From Rugalucina vietnamica (taxonomy: Eukaryota; Mollusca; Bivalvia; Lucinida; Lucinidae): 64,000 bases of DNA. Location: contig OZ024871.1 in the NCBI GenBank assembly GCA_964017185.1, positions 9,664,214 through 9,728,213 of the forward strand, in the 5' to 3' direction. Each line of letters opens with the position of its first letter. Position 1 is the stretch's first letter. The translations under genes and the position numbers were made by a program. Positions 44,554 to 56,790 of the stretch are shown one piece after another. Below the pieces are notes generated by a model, which was not told where the DNA came from, made no database searches, and worked only from the letters and a program-made list of their open reading frames with translations.

Positions 44554-44775
44554 TTGGATATCTTAAGGATGAGACAGATCTTATACCGAAATTAGTAATA
44601 AGTTCTGTCTTAGGAAAAGAAATGTCATAAAACGCTTCATGACTTTACATACACATTTGCAATAATGTCTAAGTGTTTGATCCATAAATCATGATGTATA
44701 TAATATTATGTAACTTTTTCAAAAGTGTAGCATCATACCATAGCGGTTTGAAAATGACCCATGGAGACCAAACGC

Positions 44776-44821
<46 letters not shown>

Positions 44822-45998
44822 GTTTAACGACGCGTTAACCCGAACGCTTTGAGGGGTATGTTTGCATAAACAAAACTTACATAAGTGATTACAACCAAGA
44901 TTGTCCCTCTTATAACTTTTTTGCACCAATGCCTCACAAACGACCCTGCATAAAAGTCTCACTACTTTCTCTCGGAAAATATTTGTTGATGCTTCACAGG
45001 CGCGTCGCACGTTTAAACTTTTATTTCTTTTCATCAATGCTGAAAATTTATTCCAGGTATCAGATGCTATACAAAGGTAGTAAATCAAATATATTCATCC
45101 CTGAAATAATTAATGCATAAAACAAAATGCATGAGAGTGACACGTGAATGGACAATTAGAAACAATACAAAAATGTCATTAAGTCATCAATTATTCGAGA
45201 AGCAGTCGGTCTGTGTATGCAAATATCTTCCATAGATCTAACAATACAGCTAGCTTCATCTTGTATTATGGAAGGACCGGAATACCGTATGTTCGATTGC
45301 ATTTTATGTATCTTTCTCGAGAAAATTATATTTTCTAAATGTAATCGGAAATTCATGTTCTTATGTTTTTGTCAGAGCAATCCAAATGTTTCACCATGAA
45401 ATTATTTCGTAATTTATTGGTATTTTATTCTGTTTTTGTCTAGAACCAATAAGAAAGTACGCGTTCTACTGTTTACAAATGTATGAAATGGAAGACACTG
45501 GTAGGTTATTTATTATACCTACACCTTGCAAAGAGATGTTAACAACAACTTTGACCAAAGGTGGAACCGTGTGAAGCGTTTGAGAAGTGTATTGTCGCCA
45601 AGACGGCCCTGGGTTTTGGTCTAAGCTGAACCTCTGGTTTTGTTTGTTCCTCTGTTTCCTGGATACTCTCGAAATTCATATAAATTCTGATTTGCTTTAG
45701 TGTTAAACATTTAGACATCGATATCGATTCATTTACAAAGCATTTAAATCTACTTCAAATGCTGTAATTATCTTCACTGTAACCTCTATTTACCAAGACT
45801 CTAACTGCCAGTTAAGGAGCAAACTATTCATTCAATGGAATTGTCTCCAGGAAACATGGAATCAGTCTGTCGGATAATAAATGGATATGCCCAATTCCTT
45901 CCCATTTTATTTGACGTCTAGAAAGTGCAAGTATAACTTGTGAAAACTATGTAACACTAGTTGAACGGAAGATCCAGGAAGTATCACAATAAATACAT

Positions 45999-46258
45999 CC
46001 AGGGGGGGTGAAGGTACTCACATATGTGCCGCCCTAGGTTAAAAAGAAGGGGGCTTAACGGAGCTGGTCAAACTGAAAAAAAATAGTGCTTTCAGAGCTG
46101 AAGTTGTACTTTTAGAGCTGATCGAACTGGCAAAAATGGACGCATTCAGAAAGAGTGGGTGCTTTTAGAGCTAATCGAACTCAAAAAGGGGGGCTTTACC
46201 GCGGCACATACCCATACTGCTTTAATATGGGAGTACGCCCCCGCCCCCCACCCCCGGG
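45999..46258. mobile_element. hAT-like MITE, 260 bp (unit 2 only)
   Basis: Flanked by an exact 8-bp duplication AAATACAT (45991-45998 and 46259-46266). The ends are inverted, C-G rich (CCAGGGGGGGTG on the left, CACCCCCGGG on the right) with GTACTC inward on both. Internal short repeats AGAGCTGATCGAACT occur. Unit 1 has a single AAATACAT at the site. 8-bp duplications and CAGGG ends fit the hAT superfamily. Confidence 0.8.
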
Positions 46259-47351
46259 AAATACATTAGCCTATCGTAAACACAAAACGACATATAATAT
46301 CTCATAAAATAACATTAAGAACCCCAACATAACCAGTGGGGTCAGTAGCAATCTACCCCTTGGAGGTAAAGGGATTTAGGGATATGATTGTCAAGAAAAT
46401 AAACGACAGTGCTTTTTCAGCCCGTTCCAAATTTCATGTTGTCTGTATTGTGCGTCTGCTTCTCTGTTGTGGTCGTTTTCTTGATTTTGATGTTAGTCGG
46501 ATGGCCGCTTTGCTTGGCATGTAATGATCATCTCGCCCCCACACTATTCAATCGCAAGGTTATCACGCCCGACATTGGATCGTGCATTACATTCATAATA
46601 TATCAAAAATATGTTATTTTATGTTTGCGTCCTTCTTGCAATGCCTATACCAATTGTTGATCTATTTTTGCAATGCCTATACCAATTGTTGATCCATTTT
46701 TGCTTTTTCCTTCTTTCAAGTTCAGCATTCGATATATGTTTTAAAGACATACTTCTCATTTAAGCCAACAATAAATTGTTTTGTAAATACTGGAATAGAG
46801 TTGAACTTGTCTCGTATATTCCTGTTTTATCAAATTAAATCTAAAGCCGAACCAGTAATTGGTTCTTAAAAGACAACATCATTGTCAGACACAATTGCCA
46901 CTTTCTTAAAAACTATGTCGTTTTTTTCTGATTGTACATGATAAGATATGTGACTCACCGGCCAGTTAATGGTGAAGGATTTAAACATTGCTTGTAAAAC
47001 AAACATACAATTTGCATTCTTAGTCTATAACCAGACTAGTGTTAACTTCAAATATCGTAGTCAAATTTAACATCGGTTTAACAAAATAATTGCTATCTAC
47101 GTTTTTATTGGTGCTCAACATTGAAATTAAATGTGGTAATGCTCGGCTCTGGCCTATTCCTATGATAATAAAAACTGCAATGCTAGTAGATGTGTTGGTT
47201 ATATATGGCGGGCGGGTCGAAAAACAACAGGGATACACTGGTTCTCAGTGGTGTACAGCTGATCATTCCGAGGCGACAGTTCTGCTGTCAATCGTTCCGT
47301 TTCTGGATTTCATGCCACCTTTTGTACATATTATTATATTTTGTACATATT

Positions 47352-48089
47352 ATGTTATGCGACAGTCTGCATGCTTAGTTTTTAACCCAATCATGGTTGA
47401 TAACTATGCTGCCTTCTTTAATTGCACGCCGGTGGGTCGGGCGTCAGACTCTATGATGGCCCCGACATAAAGCTATTCATTTTAGTTGGTTGGGGCCGGA
47501 GCTTCTTGTCTGTTGCTTGGCCCACCGGGGTCCAACTGGTGTTTTTCTTTTGCTTCGGAGTTAGTAGGTTATTCGGCGCCCAGGGATCTCCATCGTCGGG
47601 CAGCTTACTCAGTCTGTGAGTCCTGGTTTTTGATTCATCAGGATGTTTATCATGATTTATTTGTTTGTTCTTAATGATTCATTGACTAGTTAGAGATTCA
47701 CCACGAGGACCGAATAACTAACTAAATGTTATGAACCACTGCAGAAGCTGAGGGTGAGGTTTTGGCCATGTAAAACCGGTTTAAGCCCGCCAGTAACTTT
47801 GTGTTACTGATCGTTCCAAGTCGATACTTCTGTGGTGGTTCTTTTTGTTGTATGTCTTGGTGTATAAATTTTTTTTGTGCTGTTGGCGCCTTATGTATGT
47901 TTTCATATTTTTAGTTAAGTTAAGGTAACTGAGTGGCCACCTATTGGGAAAATAGCTGCTCATTCAGCTTACGATATGTTTCATGGTATAAGTACCTGAT
48001 TGTTAGTTTGGTTTTTTCCCACCTCGGTTTTTGGAGTGGGAATCTTTTTCTGCTTGCGCCTTTTCCTGATCTTTGCCTACTTGTACCTT
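47352..48089 (+). mobile_element. 5'-truncated PLE insertion (unit 2 only)
   Basis: Encodes only the C-terminal VMRQSACLVFNPIMVDNYAA and FFNCTPVGRASDSMMAPT stop, then the entire 3' UTR to the terminal CTACTTGTACCTT. Unit 1 has the uninterrupted site (TACATATTATGTACTCGTAT, near 32440). The 16-bp phrase TTTTGTACATATTAT is duplicated just left of the insertion. Confidence 0.85.
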
Positions 48090-49064
48090 CGTATGTAAAG
48101 ATTTTATTACCTTTTCAGCTTCTGTAGTCAAAGTGGCATGACATGATCATTCCCAGTATACAATGCAGAGTCCAGGTAGAATACCCTACGTCAAAGGATT
48201 GCAAGTGATTATGGGTATACCTAGATTGGATCAGTTTAAAGGGCAATAATCCATTTGTTCTGATATTATATTTCTTTGGGATTCTTTCTGCTACCTGTTC
48301 AGTGTCATTAGTGTGTTATACAATCCCAATTGTGCCTTTAAGGTATCTCATTGTTGATTTGAGTATTTTTCATTTGGACTTCAGTGATGGACGCATGTTT
48401 ATGACTGTGTCAGTTACTGATCGTTGCTTACTGTTTGTTTTGCGGGACCTCTGAACTCAAGCGTTTTTGTCAATCATGAAAACATTATCCTTGCAAAGCG
48501 TTCGAATACAAAATCAATCATTGCACGCGTACGAACATGCTTTATCTGGACAGTTTGGAGTGCGCACAGAGACATTTAACAGCCGTTGTCTAGACAGACA
48601 GAAGTGTCCACTTTCGTTGATAAATGAAACTTATGTCTAAAATTTATTTGGACTTGTGTTTGTACCAAGGGGTCACTTGGGAAATGGGGTAAAAGTAGTT
48701 TTTTTTTTATAATAAATAGCAAAGGAACTATCTTGCATTATTATTTTTGCAACATTTAACAAGTCAATTTTGGGCTACAATCGAACATTTGGGAATTCTC
48801 AAATCAAACACAAAGATTTGCCGCATATTTTCTATTCCGCCCATGGATATGCATGATTAAACTATTTTCCATATGCCGTATGCTCCAAACAAAGGTAGTA
48901 AATCAGATTGCAATCAAATGAATAAATGAAATGTATGATGTTATCACACGTGAAACAAAAATGAAGCACGAACACAACAATACTGAATCATCCATCAATG
49001 TTATAAGGCAGCTTTTACACTTGTAATTGTTCTCTTATGGACAGCATCAGTTACTGTCATCTTG

Positions 49065-49871
49065 TAGTCAATAGACATAATTGTTCGTCACTTTTGAAAA
49101 CTCCATAGACTTGCGCAATATAGTCCATACTATCTCCCTTTGAATGTTTTTGCTGCTTCCAAAGGATCAAAACTTTATATTTTATTCAATGTATTTTCAC
49201 ATTTACAATAAAAATATCCTGCCTTCAGGTCGATATATTTTTATGACTTTTGTGTCATTGGAGAATTAAATAAATAAAGCAATAAACAAAGGTCATTTGG
49301 TGAAGTTTCGACTTTTCATTTTTGAAATACAAGGGTTGAAAGTTAAGAGAAATTTTGAAAAAAAAAGAAGACACTTTCCCATTGACGTCAATGGTGACGT
49401 TGCCCAAAAATTGCCCAAAAATTCTTGCAACTTTGTAAATCTTTGTTGCCCAAAAATTGCAAAACATTCTTGCAACTTTGTAAAAATTTGTAGCTTGAAA
49501 ACGCATGCATGGAAAATGAAAATACCTTTGTTTATTGCTTTATTCATTTACCTTTCAAATGACACCCTAAACAATAAAATATGTTGACCAGGAAAAGCAG
49601 GATATTTTTTCTTGCAGACTTGAAAATACAATGAAGGCTATAGAAAGGTACAAGAAGGCAATGATCTGGAAAAGATCTGGAAAAGACGCAATCAGAAAGA
49701 AATTCCCACTCCAAAAACCGAGGTGGGAAAAAACTAAATTGACACTTAGGTACTTATACTTAGAAAACATATCGTAAGCCGAGTGAGCAGCTATTACCCA
49801 ATAGGCGGCCACTCAGTTACCCGAACTTAGAGTTTTCCGAAGGTGTCGAACAATTATGTCTATTGACTGTA
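49065..49871. mobile_element. ~0.8-kb foldback/TIR element (unit 2 only)
   Basis: The ends TAGTCAATAGACATAATTGT and ACAATTATGTCTATTGACTG are inverted for ~38 bp. A second strong inverted pair inside (AATAAAGCAATAAACAAAGG and its complement near 49525) and GTGTCATTGG/CAAATGACAC make most of the element self-complementary. Unit 1 reads GTCATCTATGTTATAAGG with no insert, consistent with a TA target. A minus-strand PLE 3' tail (49648-49835) sits inside it. Confidence 0.8.
49648..49835 (-). mobile_element. PLE 3' tail nested in the foldback element
   Basis: Matches the last ~190 bp of the PLE (GGTACAAGAAGGCAATGATC through GCCACTCAGTTACC). An internal 12-bp duplication GATCTGGAAAA is visible. Confidence 0.8.
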
Positions 49872-50514
49872 TGTTATATGGAATTTCACATACGTCGTAT
49901 GAAACTGACATTTAGTTTAACTTGTCACTTACAGATATAGACGGATGACGTTTGCCTGAATGTTCCAAATGGCCCCGCAGTTACTGAAATATGAAAAATG
50001 ACAGCTAACCACTTGTACAGCATGCGAACATTAATGACCTATTGGAAAATGATAATGGTAAAGATAAGATAATTTCAGTCCAGTAACTATTAGCGTTTTT
50101 ACGATTCATTTCGTTACGTTATATATGTGTCCCCTAAGAGTGTAATATTTGTTATTTTTGTATTAAGCATTGACAATAAAATTCTCTTTGATGATTGAAA
50201 AATTTTGTAAGTCTTATGTTTCATTTATGATATTTAAATTTCAATAAACCCTATGAAAGCGTAATAATATCAGATTGCTTTTGACGCTTCATTAAACACT
50301 TATAATTTACAAGTGACTGGAAATGATTTAAAAGCTTGTACTTGGTAAATTTTCATCAAAAATGAGTAATCGTGAAAAGTTGCAAACTGAACAATCAGAG
50401 GCCCATGGGCCACAAAGCTCACCTGATTCAACAGCTATCGTTGAATGTAAAATTTATGACCACCCGACAATCAAATCAAGTGATTTGGATTAAAAGTCAA
50501 ACGCAACACAGAAG

Positions 50515-51040
50515 ACTACTTTCGGCGCCCAGGGATCTCCATCGTCGGGCAGCTTACTGAATCTGTGAGTCTTGTTTTTTTATTCATCAGGATGTTTATC
50601 ATGATTTATTTGTTTGTTCTTGATGATTCATTGACTAGTTAGAGATTCACCACGAGGACCGAATAACTAACTAAATGTTATGAACCACTGCAGAAGCTGA
50701 GGGTGAGGTAACGGCCATGTAAAATCGATTTAAACCCGCCAGTAACTTTGTGTTACTGATCGTTCCTAGTCGATACTTCTGTGGTGGTTCTTTTTGTTTT
50801 ATGTCTTGGTGTTTTAAATATTTTTGTGCTGTTGGCGCCTTATTTATGTTTTTATATTTTTAGTTAAGTTAAGGTAACTGAGTGGCCACCTATTGGGAAA
50901 ATAGCTGCTCATTCGGCTTACGAAATGTTTTCATGGTATAAGTACCTGATTGTTAGTTTGGTTTTTTCCCACCTCGGTTTTTGGAGTGGGAATCTTTTTC
51001 TGATTGCGCCTTTTCCTGATCTTTGCCTACTTGTACCTTT
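50515..51040 (+). mobile_element. PLE 3' region (5'-truncated)
   Basis: Begins at TTCGGCGCCCAGGGATCTCC and ends at the terminal CCTACTTGTACCTTTTT. Includes all three stems of the hammerhead-like fold. Confidence 0.85.
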
Positions 51041-51852
51041 TTATTAACATTTCTGCAAAAACGCATTATAGGTCTATGGAAACTGAAAGTTGCCGTAGCA
51101 ACCATAGTTCTTATCTGACTGGAACAAAAAACAACTGTTTTGTAGAGGCTAATGATAGGAAGATGTATGGAAAGTATCAGCTTCATAACCCAAACAGTTT
51201 CTGAAGAGAAGATTTTTTAAAATCATTTTCGAAAATTTACCTTTTTGGGGGCCCCCATCAACCAATCAAAATAAGGTATTAGGACAAAAGTGAAACATAG
51301 AGGACTACTAAATAAACATTTCTGCAAAAGCAAAATCCATACATCTCCAATGAGACTGCAGAAATAGCAAAGTTTCACTTTTCCCATTATAAGTTTATGG
51401 AAACTGAAAAGTGCCATAGCACATAGAGTTCTTATCTGAATGGAAAAAAAATTTTTTTTTGTAGAGGCTAATGTACGCAAAGTATCAGCTTCATAAAGCA
51501 AACAGTTTCTGAGGAGAAGATTTTTAAAGACTTTTTTCTCGAAAATTTGGCCTTTTTGGGGCCTCGGCAACCTATCAAAATAAGCGATCAGGATGAAGGT
51601 CATCTGAAACGTAGAGCACTACTCAATCAACAGTTCTCTGAAAATAAAATTCAAATATCTCCAATGAGAAAGCAAAGATTTGCAATTTCCACTTTTTTCC
51701 ATTATAAGTCTATGGGACGTACAGAAAAGTTGCCATGGCAACCACAGGCTTTTAATTCCACATCTAGGTACCTCGATGACCTTTTGAACATTGACAACCC
51801 TTATTTTGAAGGTATGGTCAATCAAATTTATCCACCTGAACTTCAGTTGAAC

Positions 51853-52790
51853 TAAAAAGTACAAGTAGGCAAAGATCAGGAAAAGGCGCAATCAGAAAAA
51901 GACTCCCACTCCAAAAACCAAGGTAGGAAAAAACAAAACTATCAATCAAGTACTTATACCATGAAAACATTTCGTAAGCCGAATGAGCAGCTATTTTCCC
52001 AATAGGTGGCCACTCAGTTACCTTAACTTAACTAAAAATATGCAAACATACATAAGGCGCCAACAGCACAAAAATATTTTAAACATCAAGACATAAAACA
52101 AAAAGAACCACCCCAGAAGTATCGACTTGGAACGATCAGTAACACAAAGTTACTGGCGGGTTTAAATCGATTTTACACGGCCGTAACCTCACCCTCAGCT
52201 TCTGCAGTGGTTCATAACATTTAGTTAGTTCTTCGGTCCTCGTGGTGAATCTCTAACTAGTAAATGAATCATCAAGAACAAACAAATAAATCATGATAAA
52301 CATCCTGATGAATCAAAAACCAGGACTCACAGATTCAGTAAGCTGCCCGACGATGGAGATCCCTGGGCGCCAAATAACTTACTAACTCCGGAGCTAAAGA
52401 AAAACATCAGTTGGACCCCGGTGGGCCAAGCAACAGACAAGAAGCTCCGGCCCCAACCAAACAAAATGAATAGCTTTAAGTCGGGGCCATCATAGAGTCT
52501 GACGCCCGACCCACCGGCGTGCAATTGAAGAAGGCAGCATAGTTATCAACCGTGATTGGGTTAAAAACAAAGCATGCAGACTGTCGCATAACATTCAAGT
52601 TATAACCTATACGTCTGTAACGTGTTATGATTTTTCTAAACTGAAAAGAAAAATCATTACTTCCTATAAGTTTCTTAAATTTGTAAACCAAGTCACCATA
52701 AAATTCTGGTTCCGAAAGACCCTCACTTAAAAGCGTCTTTAACCCAACATTATATTTGGAAATTAATTCATAGTGTCTACGATAAAATTT
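51853..52790 (-). mobile_element. Nested PLE, minus strand, 5'-truncated
   Basis: Contains the 3' UTR (to 52489) and the C-terminal frame from about SKYNVGLKTLLSEGLSEPEF to MMAPT (52490-52780). Inserted between the codons for PPELQLN and KANISD of the host PLE. Confidence 0.85.
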
Positions 52791-53126
52791 AAAGCCAATA
52801 TCTCAGATACCGAAGCCCCATTTTTAGATCTACATCTTTCTGTTGCAAATGGAATTGTTTCTTCTAAAATTTATGATAAGCGCGATGACTTTGATTTTGA
52901 TATAGTAAATTTTCCTTTTTGGATGGTGACGTTCCTCGTCGTGCTTCTTATGGTGTATACATTTCGCAACTTATTAGGTTTGCTACAGTCTGCAATCATG
53001 TTACAGACTTCAACGCTCGAAATAAATGTTTAACGGCAAAACTTCTCCAACAGGGCTATCGGTATCATAAACTTCGAAAACCCTTTTCTAAATTTTATCG
53101 TAGACACTATGAATTGATTTCCAAAT

Positions 53127-53597
53127 ATAATGTTGGGTTTTTGATTCATCAGGATGTTTATCATGATTTATTTGTTTGTTCTTGATGATTCATTTACTAG
53201 TTAGAGATTCACCACGAGGACCGAAGAACTAACTAAATGTTATGAACCACTGCAGAAGCTGAGGGTGAGGTTACGGCCGTGTAAAATCGATTTAAACCCG
53301 CCAGTAACTTTGTGTTACTGATCGTTCCAAGTCGATACTTCTGTGGTGGTTCTTTTTGTTTTATGTCTTGGTGTTTAAAATATTTTTGTACTGTTGGCGC
53401 CTTATGTGTGTTTACATATTTTTAGTTAAGGTAACTGGGTGGCCACCTGTTGGGAAAATAGCTGCTCATTCGGCTTACGAAATGTTTTCATGGTGTGGGT
53501 ACCTGATTGTTGGTTTGGTTTTTTCCCGCCTTGGTTTTTGGGGTGGGATTCTTTTTCTGGTTGCGCCTTTTCCTGATCTTTGCCTACTTGTACTTTT
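53127..53597 (+). mobile_element. Nested PLE 3' tail, plus strand
   Basis: Starts within the 3' UTR at TTTTTGATTCATCAGGATGT and ends CCTACTTGTACTTTTTT. It interrupts the host between YNVG and the following LKTLL codons. Confidence 0.8.
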
Positions 53598-54682
53598 TTA
53601 AAGACGCTTTTAAGTTCAGAAAAATCATAACACGTTACAGACGTATAGGTTATAACTTGAATGTTATGCGACAGTCTGCATGCTTAGTTTTTAACCCAAT
53701 CATGGTTGATAACTATGCTGCCTTCTTTAATTGCACGCCGGTGGGTCGGGCGTCAGACTCTATGATGGCCCCGACTTAAAGCTATTCATTTTAGTTGGTT
53801 AGGGCCGGAGCTTCTTGTCTGTTGCTTGGCCCACCGGGGTCCAACTGATAATTATCTTTTGCTCCGGAGTTAGTAGGTTATTCGGCGCCCAGGGATCTCC
53901 ATCGTCGGGCAGCTTACTCAATCTGTGAGTCCTGGTTTTTGATTCATCAGGATGTTTATCATGATTTATTTGTTTGTTCTTGATGATTCATTGACTAGTT
54001 AGAGATTCACCACGAGGACCGAAGAACTAACTAAATGTCATGAACCACTGCAAAAGCTGAGGGTGAGGTTAGGTACCTGTAAAACCGGTTTAAGCCCGCC
54101 TTTGTGTTACTGATCGTTCCAAGTCGATACTTCAGCGGTGGTTCTTTTTGTTTTGTGTCTTGGTGTTTAAAATTTTTTGTGCTGTTGGCGCCTTATGTAT
54201 GTTATCATATTTTTAGTTTAGTTAAGGTAATTGAGTGGCCACCTATTGGAAAAATAGCTGCTCATTCGGCTTACGATATGTTTCATGGTATAAGTACCTG
54301 ATTACTAGTTTGGTTTTTCCCCACCTCGGTTTTTGGAGTGGGAATCTTTTTCTGATTGCACCTTTTCCTGATCTTTGCCTACTTGTACCTTCTTATCCGA
54401 TCTGAACAAAAACAACATTTTGGTTCCTCCCTCCTGTGGATGCTTTATGCCAAATATCAAAAGTCTGGCCTCATAGCTTTAGAGGAGAAGTCGTTTGAAA
54501 ATGTTGACGGACGGACGACGGACGAAGTACGCCGGATACCTGCCTATCCTATAAGCTCACCTTTAGGCCTTCGGCTCAGGTTTGCTAAAAATTGCAACTT
54601 CAACACAGAGAACACAGAGAACAATATTCGTCCAAACACATTATAATTTAAAAGTTTGTTGTGTTTTGTTGTTGTTGTTGTT

Positions 54683-54684
<2 letters not shown>

Positions 54685-54734
<50 letters not shown>
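54685..54734. repeat. Poly(T) tract, about 50 bases
   Basis: Preceded by a GTT microsatellite. Paralogue of 33498-33550. Confidence 0.9.
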
Positions 54735-56231
54735 CGATTCTACTTGGGTACCAACCAAGTTAAGATTTTAAGGAGTTTTAAGGAGTTAAGTAAGTGTTTT
54801 TTTTTCTGGCAATGAAATAAAACGGCATTATATCTATGAAGCCAACATTTCAGTCTGCTTAACCAAAGTGTCTAAGCACAAACGAGTTATTAGGGTGAAT
54901 GACTGGGTTTAATACAACCTTAATTTTGTTCTTCTTTTATCTAGACTTTATTTAGACTTTTACCAGACCGTATGTATAATTACTAAGTGTAATCCTTGCA
55001 TGAAACAAAGAAATGATTATGAAATGGTTATCAAAGTATTCATTTTTTACAAATTGGATAATGCTGAGCATTTTATACAACTAACAGGAGGACAAGAATC
55101 AACTTTGCTGTAATTTCTGTTTACTAAGATTCTAGATATTTAATTGTTTATGTTCTAAATAGTTAGCTGCTTAGCGGACATTGCCTCACCTCTAGCTAAA
55201 TACGGCGGGAAAAAAGCAACAATTAGAAATTATCAGCAATTTTGAGTAACCTAAATTCTTCGGCACAATCGGTGCCTTGAATATTGGCCAAGCTAGGACA
55301 CACAATTCCTACACCTTAATTGTTTTGCGTGCATGCCTCGTCAGAATAATTTTTTTGTTATTCTTATTTCACGGATATTGTTACTTCGGTGTTTTGTTTT
55401 TCACTATACCGTTCTTGTTTATATGGCACAGACCATGAAAATATACTGAAACATTGTTATCAGCCATTTAGAGAATGAAAACGATCCAATTTGCCAAGAA
55501 ACGCAAGAAAATGGTGTGTCAATGTCAAATAAAGAACGGTAAAATTTGATGTGTTTGACATCCATCTTGTACTTTCTTCAGCATTTGAGTTATGCAATTT
55601 AATCTTCTGGGTTAGAATAAGGACCGCTTTATATCACTTAAGACACATAGTGGCAGAATGTCGAATCCAGATATTGTTTATTTTTTATATTATTATTAGT
55701 TTGCTAAAAATTGACACTTGTTTACTTGGATTCGTAGATAGACCGTTGAAATGAAACAAAATTCTGAACATAATATCAAAGAAAGTCGTCAGATCTATTG
55801 TCACGGTTTTGTTTCAACAAACACTTTGCGAATGTGACTTTCATCATTAAGCTCCGAACAGCTTTGTATTTAATGCTAACACAATCATGTATTGACGTCG
55901 CTGCCATAAATACTTTTACGTTGTCCTGTTTACACAATCATCACTGAATCATGGACTGCCCTCACCCAAAATTAATTTTTAAGCTGCGTACAGGCGCAGT
56001 AAACTAATAGTGCTAAATATTATTCCAGGTATAATATGCCCTACAAAGGAAGTAAATCCTATGGATTCATCTCTGATAATTAATGCAGAGAACAAAATGC
56101 ATAACAAAGTAACACGTGAAAGGACAATTATTAACATACAAAAACTGTCATTGAGTCATCAGTTATGAAGCGGTAGCCGGTGTATGCATAATCAACAAGC
56201 CAAATGCAAATTAAAATTTGTTCTATAGATA

Positions 56232-56790
56232 TAAGGCCGAAAAAATAGCTGTGTTTCCACTAACCGTACCGACCCTGATTTTTTGTGCCGACGCTGCAGT
56301 TTTTACTACCATTTTGAAAGAAAATAAAATGATTTTTATTCCTCCCGACCCTTGAAATTTTCAGGTAAATGGAAATATGACTTGAAATAAGTTAAAACTG
56401 CAAAAAAAAAAAAAAAATATTTAAAATGGTCTAAAAGTCCACTTGTTACATGTGTTATTACCGAAAACACTAGATATGAGAGAACTGTTATGTATGTTGT
56501 CAATTTGGTTTCCTTTATCTACTAAATGCAGATTTAATACTTCTGTAATAGTTTTATGGACAATCATGGAAATATGACTTGAAATAAGTCAAAACTGCAA
56601 AAATAATATTTAAAAATCACTTTATTTAACTTTCTTTATGTTTTAAACCTTTCTAGTATTTGAGATGAATTAAGTTGCATATTATCAATTTTTACCTGTT
56701 TTCAACAAATAAAAATTAGAGAAAAAATAAAGAGATTTGCCTACCTACCGACCCTGATTTTTTTCGGCATGTTAGCGGAAACACGGCTAT
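56232..56790. mobile_element. TIR element (MITE), unit 2 copy
   Basis: Same ends as 36594-36973. The extra middle sequence repeats GGAAATATGACTTGAAATAA twice (about 56370 and 56568), pointing to an internal duplication in this copy or a deletion in the other. Confidence 0.7.

Larger units (their letters stand above)
42631..44643. mobile_element. TIR-bounded element, unit 2 copy
   Basis: Paralogue of 27430-29352 with the same ends and internal SINEs. It additionally carries an 83-bp PLE tail at 44471-44553. Confidence 0.45.
51747..54395 (+). pseudogene. PLE host copy containing two nested PLE insertions
   Basis: The host starts at AFNSTSRYLDDLLNIDNPYF, keeps an intact YLDD, and runs to PPELQLN (51852). 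It resumes at 52791 with KANISDTEAPFLDLHLS, as in the intact copy. It runs again to YELISKYNVG (about 53126) and resumes at about 53598 with KTLL, a ~100-bp internal deletion, then FRKIITRYRRIGYNLNVMRQ to MMAPT stop, and the full 3' UTR to 54395. The two interruptions are themselves PLE pieces: 51853-52790 (minus) and 53127-53597 (plus). A one-base loss at DFDIVNFPFW-MV adds a frameshift. Upstream RT parts are absent, so it is a truncated dead copy. Confidence 0.85.
50388..54595 (+). mobile_element. R-family repeat carrying PLE insertions (unit 2 only)
   Basis: The R copy has terminal CAGAGGCCCATGGGCCACAA then GCTCACCTGA at the left. At the right it has GGACGGACGACGGACG, TAAGCTCACCT and GGCTCAGG. 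It is split into 50388-50514, 51041-51746 and 54396-54595 by PLE material. The unit 1 site (about 33430-33460) lacks it entirely, so the R copy arrived after the duplication or was lost from unit 1. Confidence 0.7.

Noticed and set aside
47422..47674. ORFs such as MHAGGSGVRLYDGPDIKLFI, repeated at several sites
   Set aside because: Out-of-frame readings of the PLE C-terminus and 3' UTR. They recur because the PLE tail recurs (52327, 58592).
50388..54595. Calling the R family a Helitron
   Set aside because: One end begins near TC and the other near CTAA, but the flanking bases do not clearly show insertion between A and T, and no Rep/helicase is present.
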